Of a stretch of 35,449 nt of DNA, positions 5,846 to 14,702 are shown piece after piece (within the stretch, counting starts at the first letter, position 1; every line of letters begins with the position of its first letter). This DNA comes from Vibrio sp. UBA2441. GTDB taxonomy: Bacteria; Pseudomonadota; Gammaproteobacteria; Enterobacterales; Vibrionaceae. The notes beneath the pieces are model-generated. The model was not told the origin of the DNA. It worked only from the letters and a program-made list of their open reading frames with translations, and made no database searches. Both the position numbers and the translations under genes were made by a program. The DNA is taken from the NCBI GenBank assembly GCA_002342685.1, contig DDQN01000052.1, forward strand, positions 1 to 35,449, read 5' to 3'.

Positions 5846-7513
5846 TTAAGCGTCTTTTTTAGCCCAGGTATCACGTAACCCTACAGTGCGGTTAAAGACT
5901 AAGGCATCTGCTTTAGAGTCTTTTACATCTGCACAGAAGTATCCCGTACGCTCAAACTGATAACCGCTATCTGCTGTCGCATTGGCCAGGCTTGGTTCAA
6001 CCACGCCGTTAATGACAACAAGAGATTCAGGGTTAAGCGTTGCTGCAAAGTCATCTGCTGCCGCTGGGTTTTCTACCGTAAACAAGCGGTCATACAAGCG
6101 AATTTCAGCAGGTAAGCCTTGGCTTGCTGAAACCCAATGAATAACACCTTTTACTTTTCTGCCGTCAGCCGGGTTTTTACCCAACGTCTCAGCATCATAA
6201 GTACAGTAAATCGTAGTAACATTACCTTGCGCATCTTTTTCAATACGTTCAGCCTTAATAACATAAGCGCCACGCAAACGCACTTCCTTGCCTAAAACAA
6301 GACGTTTGTACTTCTTGTTGGCTTCTTCACGGAAATCATCACGCTCGATAAAGACTTCGCGAGTAAACGGCACTTCACGAGTACCCATTTCAGGGTTATT
6401 CGGATGGTTCGCTAGTGAAAGTATCTCGACTTCAGTTTCATCGTAGTTTTCAATAACCACTTTGATAGGGTCTAATACTGCCATTGCGCGTGGTGCGTTC
6501 TCGTTTAAATCATCACGAATACACGCTTCCAGAGAACCGAACTCAATCATGTTTTCTTGTTTGGTCACGCCTATGCGTTTACAAAACTCACGGATAGACG
6601 CTGGCGTAAAGCCACGACGACGCAGCCCAGAGATAGTTGGCATACGTGGGTCATCCCAACCGTTTACCAGGTTCTCAACCACAAGCTGATTAAGCTTACG
6701 CTTAGACATTACTGTGTATTCTAGATTCAAGCGACTGAATTCATACTGACGTGGCTGGCATTCAATAGAAATGTTGTCCAAAACCCAGTCATATAAACGA
6801 CGGTTATCCTGAAACTCCAAGGTACAAATAGAGTGAGTAATACCTTCCAACGCATCAGAAATACAGTGCGTGAAGTCATACATTGGATAGATACACCACT
6901 TATCACCCGTTTGGTGGTGGTGGGCAAATCGCACACGATAGATTACCGGATCGCGCATGACCATAAATGGTGATGCCATATCGATCTTCGCTCTAAGACA
7001 AACTTTCCCTTCTTCAAATTCACCGTTACGCATTTTTTCAAACAAAGCTAAGCTTTCTTCGATAGCACGGTCGCGATAAGGGCTATCCTTACCCGGCTGT
7101 TTTAGCGTTCCGCGATATTCACGGATCTGCTCTGGACTTAGCTCATCAACATACGCTAAGCCTTTAGTAATTAATTCAACTGCATACCCGTGAAGCTTAT
7201 CGAAGTAATTAGATGAATAGTGAATATCACCTGCCCACTCAAAGCCTAACCAATGCACATCATTTTTAATCGACTCAACGTATTCGATGTCTTCTTTCTC
7301 AGGGTTGGTGTCATCAAAACGTAGATTACACTGTCCCTGATAGTCCTGAGCAATACCAAAATTCAAACAGATAGATTTAGCGTGCCCGATATGCAGGTAA
7401 CCATTAGGTTCCGGCGGAAATCGAGTATGCACACTTGTGTGTTTGCCATCCGCTAAATCTTTATCAATGATTTGGCGAATGAAATTCGATGGACGAGCCT
7501 CAGCTTCACTCAT
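5846..7513 (-). CDS. glnS: Glutaminyl-tRNA synthetase
   Basis: 555-residue class I aminoacyl-tRNA synthetase that charges tRNA-Gln in the cytosol. The class I signatures are present: PPEPNGYLHIGH at residues 33-44 (HIGH motif) and VMSKRKL at about 268-274 (KMSKS equivalent). The C-terminal anticodon-binding beta-barrels follow, and full length equals that of E. coli GlnRS. The ATG at 7513 has GAGGTG seven bases upstream, and a well-spaced promoter lies at 7575-7603. It is monocistronic with its own terminator. As in E. coli it neighbours nagE, transcribed in the same direction. It separates the cassette array from the core genome. Confidence 0.98.
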   Translation of the reverse strand: MSEAEARPSNFIRQIIDKDLADGKHTSVHTRFPPEPNGYLHIGHAKSICLNFGIAQDYQGQCNLRFDDTNPEKEDIEYVESIKNDVHWLGFEWAGDIHYSSNYFDKLHGYAVELITKGLAYVDELSPEQIREYRGTLKQPGKDSPYRDRAIEESLALFEKMRNGEFEEGKVCLRAKIDMASPFMVMRDPVIYRVRFAHHHQTGDKWCIYPMYDFTHCISDALEGITHSICTLEFQDNRRLYDWVLDNISIECQPRQYEFSRLNLEYTVMSKRKLNQLVVENLVNGWDDPRMPTISGLRRRGFTPASIREFCKRIGVTKQENMIEFGSLEACIRDDLNENAPRAMAVLDPIKVVIENYDETEVEILSLANHPNNPEMGTREVPFTREVFIERDDFREEANKKYKRLVLGKEVRLRGAYVIKAERIEKDAQGNVTTIYCTYDAETLGKNPADGRKVKGVIHWVSASQGLPAEIRLYDRLFTVENPAAADDFAATLNPESLVVINGVVEPSLANATADSGYQFERTGYFCADVKDSKADALVFNRTVGLRDTWAKKDA

Positions 7514-7574
7514 CTAAGCACCTCTAGTTGTTAGGGGCTGGTTCATTATTTGACCGCCCCAGTATTGTCAGAAA

Positions 7575-7603
7575 ATTGTAACTAAACTAAGTATTTTCAT
7601 CAA
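7575..7603 (-). promoter_or_regulatory. Sigma-70 promoter of glnS
   Basis: On the minus strand TTGATG, a 17-base spacer and TACAAT; about 60 bases before the glnS start. Confidence 0.7.
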
Positions 7604-7735
7604 AATAGCCTAATTTAGTTTTAATCCCCAATGATCCACATTTCTGGCTATAGACACAACTAAAACTCGATATTTATTGATGATTTCCCTTATATAACCC
7701 CAAACAACACAAGATACAGAACCAACAACGGGTTC

Positions 7736-7848
7736 TATCCCCCATCACCCATATCCCATAACCCGCAACTATCGTTCATCGCCCATCACTTTTGCCTATT
7801 ACCGATTGCCTATTGCCTATTGCCTATTGCCTATTGTCCATATCCCAC
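7736..7848. repeat. Degenerate heptamer repeat array
   Basis: Read on the minus strand, the sequence runs in 7-base units beginning with GG: GGATATG, GACAATA, GGCAATA (three times), GGCAATC, GGTAATA, GGCAAAA, then GGCGATG, GGTTATG, GGATATG and GGTGATG with some loss of phase. The tandem TTGCCTA block at 7793-7836 is the most regular part. It is the same repeat type as the array at 35374-35449. Found in the 400-base gap between nagE and glnS. Confidence 0.75.
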
Positions 7849-7854
7849 ACACAC

Positions 7855-7880
7855 AAAAATGCCTCCCTATTGGGAGGCAT
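7855..7880 (-). terminator. Terminator of nagE
   Basis: Stem ATGCCTCCC / GGGAGGCAT with a 4-base loop, followed on the minus strand by TTTTTG; about 37 bases past the nagE stop. Confidence 0.9.
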
Positions 7881-7916
7881 TGTTAACAAGTAATGCTTTA
7901 GGTCGAATGATGGTCT

Positions 7917-9401
7917 TTAAACTTCAACCAATTCTTCTGAGGCTGGGATATTCTTCATCTCGCCGGCAATAATTTCAGCCAGTGGACCAAGTATAACCTG
8001 AAGGTTGTTGTTACCTAGTTTCACAACACCCATGGCACCCAGTGCTTTAAGTTTTCTTTCATCGATAATGTCCATGTCATTTACTGTTAAGCGTAAACGT
8101 GTAATACATGCATCGATATTTTGTAGGTTGCCGTGTCCACCTAGTACTTTAAGGTATTTCCTTGCAAGTACTGCAGAGCTTTCACTTGCACCTGATGCGC
8201 TTGCTTCTTCAGCATCTTCATCTTCACGACCTGGAGTCTTAAGACCAAAGGTAACGATAGCCCAGCGGAACACAAAGTAGTAGATAGCGAAGAATGCAAA
8301 ACCTTGAACAATCAGCATGTACCATTTGTTTGCTAGTGGGTTTTGAGCAGATAGAACCATATCCACTAAACCAGCTGAGAAACCGAAACCTGCAGTCCAG
8401 TTCATCATGTCAGCAATAAATAGAGATACACCCGTTAGTACTGCGTGCAATACATAAAGTACCGGAGCAAGGAACATGAATGAGAATTCAAGAGGCTCAG
8501 TTACACCAGTAAAGAATGAAGCGAAACCAGCAGCAATCATGATAGAAGCAACACGAGCTTTATGCTCAGGTCTTGCTGTATGGTAGATAGCAAGAGCTGC
8601 ACCTGGAAGACCAAACATCATGATTGGGAAGAAACCAGCCATGTAACGACCTGTTTCACCAACAACACCAACACCCGCTTCTACTGCGTTAGGTGTCCAC
8701 CAGTTACCCAAGTCATTGATACCGGCCATATCGAACCAGAATACTGAGTTAAGTGCATGGTGCAGACCAACAGGAATCAATAGACGGTTAAAGAAGCCAT
8801 AGATACCAGAACCAACTTCGCCAAGACCAACAATTCCTTCACCTAATGAAATAAGTCCACCAAATACCAATGGCCAAGCAAACATTAGAACGAATGAGAT
8901 AACAATTGCTGCAAAAGAGGTCAAGATAGGTACTAAACGTTTACCACTAAAGAATGCTAGTGCTTTATGCAGCTCTACTTGGTAGTAACGGTTATACAGT
9001 TCAGCTGCCACGATACCAGACAAAATACCAACGAATTGGTTGCCAATCTTAGCAAAGGCTAGTTTTGAACCTTCGTCCAAGGCAACTAAGCCGATTGATT
9101 CAACTGAGCCAGGGCTACATAGTGTCGTAATTACCATATAACCAACAAAACCGGCTAATGCCGCTGCACCGTCTTTATCTTTTGACAAACCATATGCAAC
9201 ACCAATTGCAAATAGTACTGACATGTTATCAATGATTGCCGCGCCCGCTTTAATTAAAAAAGCAGCCATGGCATTGTTAGCACCCCAACCTGTTGGGTCA
9301 ATCCAATATCCGATTCCCATTAGTATTGCGGCAGCAGGTAATGTCGCCACTGGTACCATCAGCGCTTTACCTACTTTTTGAAAGTATCCTAGTATATTCA
9401 C
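7917..9401 (-). CDS. nagE: PTS N-acetylglucosamine transporter, EIICB
   Basis: 494-residue phosphotransferase permease that imports GlcNAc and releases GlcNAc-6-phosphate. Residues 1 to about 385 are the membrane EIIC domain, with family motifs such as GLHHALNSVFWFD and TEPLEFSFMFLAP. After an acidic, Ser/Ala-rich linker comes the EIIB domain (about 410-485) with phosphorylated Cys432 in IDACITRLRL. E. coli NagE carries a fused EIIA domain (about 650 residues in all); this protein ends after EIIB and so must take phosphate from a separate EIIA, probably EIIA-Glc. It is divergent from nagBAC across a 253-base region with NagC-like and CRP-like sites. Confidence 0.96.
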   Translation of the reverse strand: MNILGYFQKVGKALMVPVATLPAAAILMGIGYWIDPTGWGANNAMAAFLIKAGAAIIDNMSVLFAIGVAYGLSKDKDGAAALAGFVGYMVITTLCSPGSVESIGLVALDEGSKLAFAKIGNQFVGILSGIVAAELYNRYYQVELHKALAFFSGKRLVPILTSFAAIVISFVLMFAWPLVFGGLISLGEGIVGLGEVGSGIYGFFNRLLIPVGLHHALNSVFWFDMAGINDLGNWWTPNAVEAGVGVVGETGRYMAGFFPIMMFGLPGAALAIYHTARPEHKARVASIMIAAGFASFFTGVTEPLEFSFMFLAPVLYVLHAVLTGVSLFIADMMNWTAGFGFSAGLVDMVLSAQNPLANKWYMLIVQGFAFFAIYYFVFRWAIVTFGLKTPGREDEDAEEASASGASESSAVLARKYLKVLGGHGNLQNIDACITRLRLTVNDMDIIDERKLKALGAMGVVKLGNNNLQVILGPLAEIIAGEMKNIPASEELVEV

Positions 9402-9484
9402 CGTAAAATTCCCCCTATAGAATTTTAATTTAGTCTGGTCGACTTATTTCAGCCTTCCAATTTAGTCACTATCAGTTTAAGAAA

Positions 9485-9506
9485 TTAATTTCGTCCCGCA
9501 AATTAA
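9485..9506. promoter_or_regulatory. NagC operator (nagE side)
   Basis: TTAATTT, an 8-base CG-rich centre (CGTCCCGC) and AAATTAA form a perfect palindrome of the NagC type. It lies 84 bases upstream of the nagE start. Confidence 0.7.
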
Positions 9507-9518
9507 AAGCGTATAAAT

Positions 9519-9534
9519 CGTGACCAGGATCACT
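9519..9534. promoter_or_regulatory. CRP-cAMP binding site
   Basis: CGTGACCAGGATCACT matches TGTGA-N6-TCACA at 8 of 10 defined positions and lies between the two NagC-like boxes, as in the E. coli nagE-nagB region. Confidence 0.7.
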
Positions 9535-9579
9535 TACTAGCATTGTTTAACTAGGTTTTTGCTAGCTAGATCATAAAAC

Positions 9580-9602
9580 TTATTTTATGATTCGAAAAAA
9601 TA
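9580..9602. promoter_or_regulatory. NagC operator (nagB side)
   Basis: TTATTTT, a centre ATGATTCGA and AAAAATA: an AT-rich, NagC-like imperfect palindrome 52 bases before nagB, centred about 96 bases (roughly nine helix turns) from the first box, so a repression loop is plausible. Confidence 0.65.
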
Positions 9603-9654
9603 CCCGTTCGGGAATAAACTTTAACCGTTTTATAGATAATATTGAGGTGTCACC

Positions 9655-10458
9655 GTGAGATTAATTCCAGTTAAAGCAGCGCAAGATGTAGGCCTTTGGT
9701 CAGCTAGGCACATTGTTAAGTGCATCAATGCATTTGAGCCAACAGAAGAGCGCCCGTTTGTGTTGGGGCTACCAACCGGAGGTACACCACTGACCACTTA
9801 TAAGCGTCTTATAGAACTTTATAAATCTGGCGAAGTAAGCTTTAAACACGTGGTTACTTTTAATATGGATGAGTATATTGGCCTGCCCGCTGACCATCCA
9901 GAATCGTACCGTTCATTTATGTACAATAATTTCTTTAACCACATTGATATTCAAGAAGAAAACATTAACTTACTGAATGGCAATACGGATGATCACGACA
10001 TCGAATGTCAGCGCTACGAAGACAAGATAAAATCTTATGGTCAAATTCACCTGTTCATGGGTGGCGTAGGTAACGACGGGCATATCGCTTTTAATGAGCC
10101 CGCGTCATCACTTTCTTCACGTACCAGAATTAAAACATTGACGGAAGATACCCGTATTGCAAACTCTCGTTTTTTCGATGGTGATATGACTCAGGTACCT
10201 AAGTATGCATTGACGATTGGTGTCGGCACCTTGCTCGACTCTAAAGAAATCATGCTTTTAATTACCGGCCATAATAAAGCACTCGCACTAGAAGCCGCTG
10301 TTGAAGGGTCTGTTAACCACCTATGGACAGTATCTGCGCTCCAGCTGCATCCAAAATCGGTTATCGTTTGTGATGAGCCTGCCACTCAAGAACTTAAGAT
10401 AAAAACCGTTAAGTACTTTAAAGAGCTGGAAGCAGAGAATATCAAGAACCTAAAATGA
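9655..10458 (+). CDS. nagB: Glucosamine-6-phosphate deaminase
   Basis: 267-residue cytosolic enzyme that converts glucosamine-6-phosphate to fructose-6-phosphate and ammonia. Landmarks: LGLPTGGTPLTTYK (phosphate loop, about 38-50), Asp72 in FNMDEYIGL, and GGVGNDGHIAFNEP with the ring-opening His near 143. Length matches E. coli NagB (266). The start is a GTG at 9655 with GAGGTG seven bases upstream. It is the first gene of nagB-nagA-nagC, overlapping the upstream ATG of nagA. NagB is often placed apart from nagAC in Vibrio, so the complete E. coli-like order is notable. Confidence 0.97.
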   Translation: MRLIPVKAAQDVGLWSARHIVKCINAFEPTEERPFVLGLPTGGTPLTTYKRLIELYKSGEVSFKHVVTFNMDEYIGLPADHPESYRSFMYNNFFNHIDIQEENINLLNGNTDDHDIECQRYEDKIKSYGQIHLFMGGVGNDGHIAFNEPASSLSSRTRIKTLTEDTRIANSRFFDGDMTQVPKYALTIGVGTLLDSKEIMLLITGHNKALALEAAVEGSVNHLWTVSALQLHPKSVIVCDEPATQELKIKTVKYFKELEAENIKNLK

Positions 10459-10472
10459 TAGGACACAATGCT

Positions 10473-11609
10473 ATGTATGCACTAACTAATTGCAAAATTT
10501 TCACAAGTAGTGATGTACTGGATCAACACGCGGTTGTAATTGACGGCGCGTCCATCCAGGCTATTTGTCCTGTTGCTGAACTACCAAGTGATATTGAAAC
10601 TATTGACCTTAACGGCGCAAACCTTAGCCCTGGGTTTATTGACCTGCAATTGAATGGGTGTGGTGGTGTCATGTTTAATGACGAAATCACCGCTAACACA
10701 TTGCAAGTTATGCACGAGGCTAACCTGAAATCTGGCTGCACCAGTTTTCTGCCAACCTTGATCACTTCGTCGGACGATAATATGCGTCAGGCTATTGAAG
10801 CTGAACGTGAATATCAGTCAACGTATCAGAACCAATCTCTGGGGCTTCATCTGGAAGGGCCGTACCTTAACGTAATGAAGAAAGGCATACATAGCCCTAG
10901 TTTCATTAGAGAGTCTGACGATGAAATGATCGACTTCATCTGCAGCAATCGAGATTTAGTCGCAAAAGTGACTTTAGCTCCTGAACAAAATAACCTCGAC
11001 CATATTCGACGTCTGCGCGATGCGGGTATTGTTGTTTCCATAGGACACACTAATGCTACCTATGCTGAAGCTCGTCAAGGGTTCGAGGCTGGTATTAGCT
11101 TTGCAACACACCTATTTAATGCAATGACACCAATGGTTGGCCGAGAGCCCGGTGTTGTAGGTGCGATTTATGATACAGAAGATGTTTATGCGGGTATCAT
11201 TGTTGACGGGTTCCACGTTGATTACGCCAATATACGAATCGCACATAAAGTTAAAGGTGACAAGCTTGTATTAGTGACAGACGCCACAGCTCCGGCGGGC
11301 GCTGAAATGGATCACTTTATTTTTGTTGGGAAGAAAGTATATTACCGGGATGGTAAATGTATCGATGAAAACGGTACATTAGGCGGTTCAGCACTCACAA
11401 TGATTGAAGCAGTCAAAAATAGTGTTGAATACGTTGGTATCGCATTGGACGAAGCTCTCAGAATGGCGACCTTATATCCTGCCCGAGCAATCGGTGTTGA
11501 GAATAAACTGGGTCGTATCAGGCAAGGAATGGTAGCAAACCTTACTGTGTTTGATAGAGACTTCAATGTTCATGCGACTGTGGTAAACGGACAATACGAG
11601 CAAACATAA
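10473..11609 (+). CDS. nagA: N-acetylglucosamine-6-phosphate deacetylase
   Basis: Amidohydrolase-fold enzyme that removes acetate from GlcNAc-6-phosphate. Metal and substrate motifs: SPGFIDLQLNGCGG, LHLEGPY (metal Glu), SIGHTNA, FATHLFNAM and LVTDATAPAG (catalytic Asp). The start at 10473 (MYALTNCKIFT) is preferred: GGA at 10461-10463 is well placed, and the E. coli protein begins MYALT. An ATG at 10455 would add six residues and overlap the nagB stop. 378 residues from the chosen start. Second gene of the nag operon, with nagC three bases downstream. Confidence 0.97.
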   Translation: MYALTNCKIFTSSDVLDQHAVVIDGASIQAICPVAELPSDIETIDLNGANLSPGFIDLQLNGCGGVMFNDEITANTLQVMHEANLKSGCTSFLPTLITSSDDNMRQAIEAEREYQSTYQNQSLGLHLEGPYLNVMKKGIHSPSFIRESDDEMIDFICSNRDLVAKVTLAPEQNNLDHIRRLRDAGIVVSIGHTNATYAEARQGFEAGISFATHLFNAMTPMVGREPGVVGAIYDTEDVYAGIIVDGFHVDYANIRIAHKVKGDKLVLVTDATAPAGAEMDHFIFVGKKVYYRDGKCIDENGTLGGSALTMIEAVKNSVEYVGIALDEALRMATLYPARAIGVENKLGRIRQGMVANLTVFDRDFNVHATVVNGQYEQT

Positions 11610-11612
11610 GTT

Positions 11613-12827
11613 ATGAATGGCGGACAAATAGGTAACGTAGATCTAGTAAAACAACTGAACAGCGCTGCTGTTTATCGCTTAATTGACCAGCAAGGGCCAA
11701 TTTCGAGGATTCAGGTTGCGGATATGAGCCAGCTTGCGCCAGCAAGTGTTACCAAAATTACCCGTCAGCTTATGGAACGCGGCCTCATCAAAGAGGTCGC
11801 ACAACAAGCATCCACTGGTGGAAGAAGAGCGATTTCTCTGACTACAGAAGTAGAGCCTTTTCACTCGATCGCAATTCGTTTAGGGCGAGATTATATACAG
11901 TTCAGCCTAATTAATTTAGGTGGCATTGAACTTGCCCATAGCCACTCTACTTTCAATTACACCAATCAACCTGAGCTTGAGAAGGGTCTGCTTGATCGGA
12001 TTAACCAATTTCTGGATCAGCAACACGATAAAATCTCGCAGCTCATCGCCATCGGTATTGTATTACCTGGCTTAGTCAATCCTGAAACTGGTTCAGTAGA
12101 TTATATTCCTAATACTGATATCAATAACTTATCACTAAGTGACCTGATAAAAGACAACTTTCATGTTGCCTGTTTTATTGGGAATGATATTCGTGGTAAA
12201 GCACTAGCAGAGCACTACTTTGGCGCCAGCAGAGACTGCCAGGATTCTATCTTGGTGAGCATGCACCGCGGCACGGGTTCAGGCATTATCGTCAATGGTC
12301 AAGTTTTTCTAGGCTCAAACCGCAACGTTGGTGAAATTGGCCATATTCAAATAGATCCTTTAGGAAGTCAGTGCCAATGTGGTAACTTCGGTTGTCTGGA
12401 AACTGTTGCATCTAATCCTGCCGTTCTGGAACAAATTCAAAACCTGCTCGATAAAGGTTATGAATCTTCACTGGCAGATATTACAAATATCACTATGCAC
12501 GATGTTTGTCAGCATGCTCTGCAAGGAGACGATCTGGCTAAACAAAGCCTGATTCGCGTAGGAAATAAATTAGGTAAAGCAATCGCTATTACAATTAACC
12601 TGTTTAACCCGCAGAAAATTGTTATTGCCGGAGACATTACCGAGGCCAAAGAGATTGTTTTTCCTGCGATACGCCGAAATGTTGAAACACAGTCACTCAC
12701 TACTTTTCACAAAAACTTACCTATTGTTGCCTCTGAGTTAGAAGATAAACCAACGATTGGCGCTTTCGCGATGATTAAGCGTGCAATGCTAAACGGCGTT
12801 TTGTTACAAAAACTTCTTGAAGAATAA
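11613..12827 (+). CDS. nagC: Nag regulon repressor, ROK family
   Basis: 404-residue transcription factor that represses GlcNAc genes and is released by GlcNAc-6-phosphate. The N-terminal winged helix (about 12-80) holds GPISRIQVADMSQLAPASVT, nearly identical to E. coli NagC, so the same operator type is expected. The ROK sugar-kinase-like core follows, with ILVSMHRGTGSG (here SILVSMHRGT), VGEIGHIQIDPLG and the zinc motif CQCGNFGCLET. Third gene of the operon, three bases after nagA, ended by a strong terminator. Autoregulation through the boxes upstream of nagB is expected. Confidence 0.97.
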   Translation: MNGGQIGNVDLVKQLNSAAVYRLIDQQGPISRIQVADMSQLAPASVTKITRQLMERGLIKEVAQQASTGGRRAISLTTEVEPFHSIAIRLGRDYIQFSLINLGGIELAHSHSTFNYTNQPELEKGLLDRINQFLDQQHDKISQLIAIGIVLPGLVNPETGSVDYIPNTDINNLSLSDLIKDNFHVACFIGNDIRGKALAEHYFGASRDCQDSILVSMHRGTGSGIIVNGQVFLGSNRNVGEIGHIQIDPLGSQCQCGNFGCLETVASNPAVLEQIQNLLDKGYESSLADITNITMHDVCQHALQGDDLAKQSLIRVGNKLGKAIAITINLFNPQKIVIAGDITEAKEIVFPAIRRNVETQSLTTFHKNLPIVASELEDKPTIGAFAMIKRAMLNGVLLQKLLEE

Positions 12828-12851
12828 AACAAATTTCATAGTTTATTTAAT

Positions 12852-12883
12852 AAGGCTGTGCTTGAATAAGCACAGCCTTTTTT
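12852..12883 (+). terminator. Terminator of nagBAC
   Basis: 12-bp perfect stem AAGGCTGTGCTT / AAGCACAGCCTT with a 4-base loop and a run of T. Confidence 0.95.
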
Positions 12884-12919
12884 ATGCTCCATCAATTCGA
12901 ACCTCAAATTAGGAGAGTC

Positions 12920-14521
12920 ATGGACATTATTCTACTGTCTACAGCCTTTATCTCCGGGTTTATCGCCCTTAAGTGTCAGCTTCCCCCACTCGTTGGCTTT
13001 CTCATTGCAGGTTTTGGATTGAAATTTTTTGGATTTGAATCCAATGAGACGATAGAAATTCTTGCCGATCTTGGTGTAACCCTTTTACTCTTTACTATCG
13101 GTCTGAAACTAGATATCAAAACATTACTTTCCAAAGAAATTTGGGCCGGAGCGACATTACATAACATCCTGTCGACCCTATTTTTTACAGCAAGTCTGGT
13201 TGGGCTTAAGTTCCTAGGTATTTCTACACTGTCTGACTTACCAATAGAGCAACTGCTTCTGCTTGGGTTCGCACTTTCTTTTTCAAGTACTGTGTTCGCT
13301 ATTAAAACCCTGCAGGAAAAAGGCGAAATGAACGCCATTTACGGTACGATTGCTATCGGCATACTAGTGATGCAAGATATTTTCGCCGTCATTTTCTTAT
13401 CCATATCCACCGGAAAAGTTCCAGAGTGGTATGCTGTTTTTCTCTTTATTCTGCCGCTGCTCAGGCCTTTCTTTTATCGATTTTTAGATTGGGTTGGTCA
13501 CGGTGAAATGCTGGTTATCTTTGGTATATTTGTCGCACTAGTCGCTGGCGCTGGTTTATTTGAAATCGCCGGATTAAAAGCCGACTTAGGTGCCTTGATA
13601 TTAGGCATGATATTAGCTGGGCATAAAAAGTCGTCTGAACTATCCAAATCTCTGTTTAACTTAAAAGAACTCTTTCTTGTCTGCTTTTTCTTGAACATTG
13701 GGCTTTCTGAACATCCGACCTTGTCTGGATTAATAACCGCCTTTTTATTTTTATTCTTATTACCGGTTAAAGGCGTGCTCTATTACCTTGTTTTTAACGG
13801 GTTTAAGTTTCGAGTAAGAACGTCTTTTCTCGCCAGCCTTACCTTATTCAACTATAGTGAATTCGGCCTCATTGTGGGTGGATTAGCCTTTAAACTAGGT
13901 TGGTTACCCGGAGACATGTTGGTCTCGATCGCCATCGCGGTTTCCCTATCCTTTATTATCGCTTCACCAATAAATCGATTTGGACACGCTTTGTATGAAA
14001 GATCTGCCGTTTGGTTAAAAGAACAAACCGCAGAAAAGCTAAATTCTCTAGATCAAAGAATCAACCCCGGAAACGCTCAAATACTCATATTGGGTATGGG
14101 CAGAATTGGTACTGGTGCTTATGACGAAATAACCCAGCGTTATGGGAACATTAGTTTAGGTGTCGAAATTCATCAGGAGGCGGCAAGACAGCAGCGAAAA
14201 GAAGGCCGGGCGGTTATAACAGGTGATGCCACTGACCCAGATTTTTGGGAACGCATTTTAGACACCGGGAAGGTTCAGCTCATCCTGCTGGCCATGCCAC
14301 ATCATCAGGGAAATCAATTGGCCTTACTCCAACTTCAAAGGAAAAGCTTTAAAGGCCAAATAGCGGCCATTGCAGAATACCCGGATCAATTAGATGCTCT
14401 CATTGAGTGCGGTGTTGATGCTGCTTTTAATATCTATAACGAAGCAGGAAGCGGTTTTGCACGGCATGTTCTGGATCATCTGCAACCTGAGTTTACTGGT
14501 ATTGATAATCGAGCGCCTTAG
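12920..14521 (+). CDS. Kef/YbaL-type CPA2 cation:proton antiporter
   Basis: Inner-membrane monovalent cation/proton antiporter of the CPA2 family, 533 residues from the chosen start. About the first 390 residues are a dozen hydrophobic helices with family motifs (LPPLVGFLIAGF, LGVTLLLFTIGLKLD, ALSFSSTVFAIKTLQEKGE, LGALILGMILAG). A cytosolic TrkA-N (RCK) nucleotide-binding domain follows from about residue 400, with ILILGMGRIGTGAYDEI and a GDATDPDFWERI stretch. The start at 12920 (MDIILLST) has AGGAG five bases upstream; the earlier ATG at 12884 abuts the nagC terminator and is unlikely. Closest in layout to YbaL/KefB-like proteins; the transported ion is not determined by the sequence. Confidence 0.9.
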   Translation: MDIILLSTAFISGFIALKCQLPPLVGFLIAGFGLKFFGFESNETIEILADLGVTLLLFTIGLKLDIKTLLSKEIWAGATLHNILSTLFFTASLVGLKFLGISTLSDLPIEQLLLLGFALSFSSTVFAIKTLQEKGEMNAIYGTIAIGILVMQDIFAVIFLSISTGKVPEWYAVFLFILPLLRPFFYRFLDWVGHGEMLVIFGIFVALVAGAGLFEIAGLKADLGALILGMILAGHKKSSELSKSLFNLKELFLVCFFLNIGLSEHPTLSGLITAFLFLFLLPVKGVLYYLVFNGFKFRVRTSFLASLTLFNYSEFGLIVGGLAFKLGWLPGDMLVSIAIAVSLSFIIASPINRFGHALYERSAVWLKEQTAEKLNSLDQRINPGNAQILILGMGRIGTGAYDEITQRYGNISLGVEIHQEAARQQRKEGRAVITGDATDPDFWERILDTGKVQLILLAMPHHQGNQLALLQLQRKSFKGQIAAIAEYPDQLDALIECGVDAAFNIYNEAGSGFARHVLDHLQPEFTGIDNRAP

Positions 14522-14702
14522 AATATCGGGTGAAATACCAGCGATATTTAAAATTTATTTACCAAAAAGGCACTTTAATTAAAAATCATTCACCTTAATG
14601 GCTTTTTTGTTGCATTTTAGCTTATAAAGGGTTGCTTTTTTTAACGACGGTGGCAAATTTACCTCATTGCTGTAATGGAATTAACTTAGGGATTTATTAT
14701 AT

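Noticed and set aside
7736..7848. Tandem repeats considered as a CRISPR array
   Set aside because: Units are 7 bases with no spacers and no cas genes nearby; they are simple repeats.
12884..12919. Upstream ATG of the Kef/YbaL-type antiporter
   Set aside because: It lies at the end of the nagC terminator and has no ribosome site; the ATG at 12920 does.
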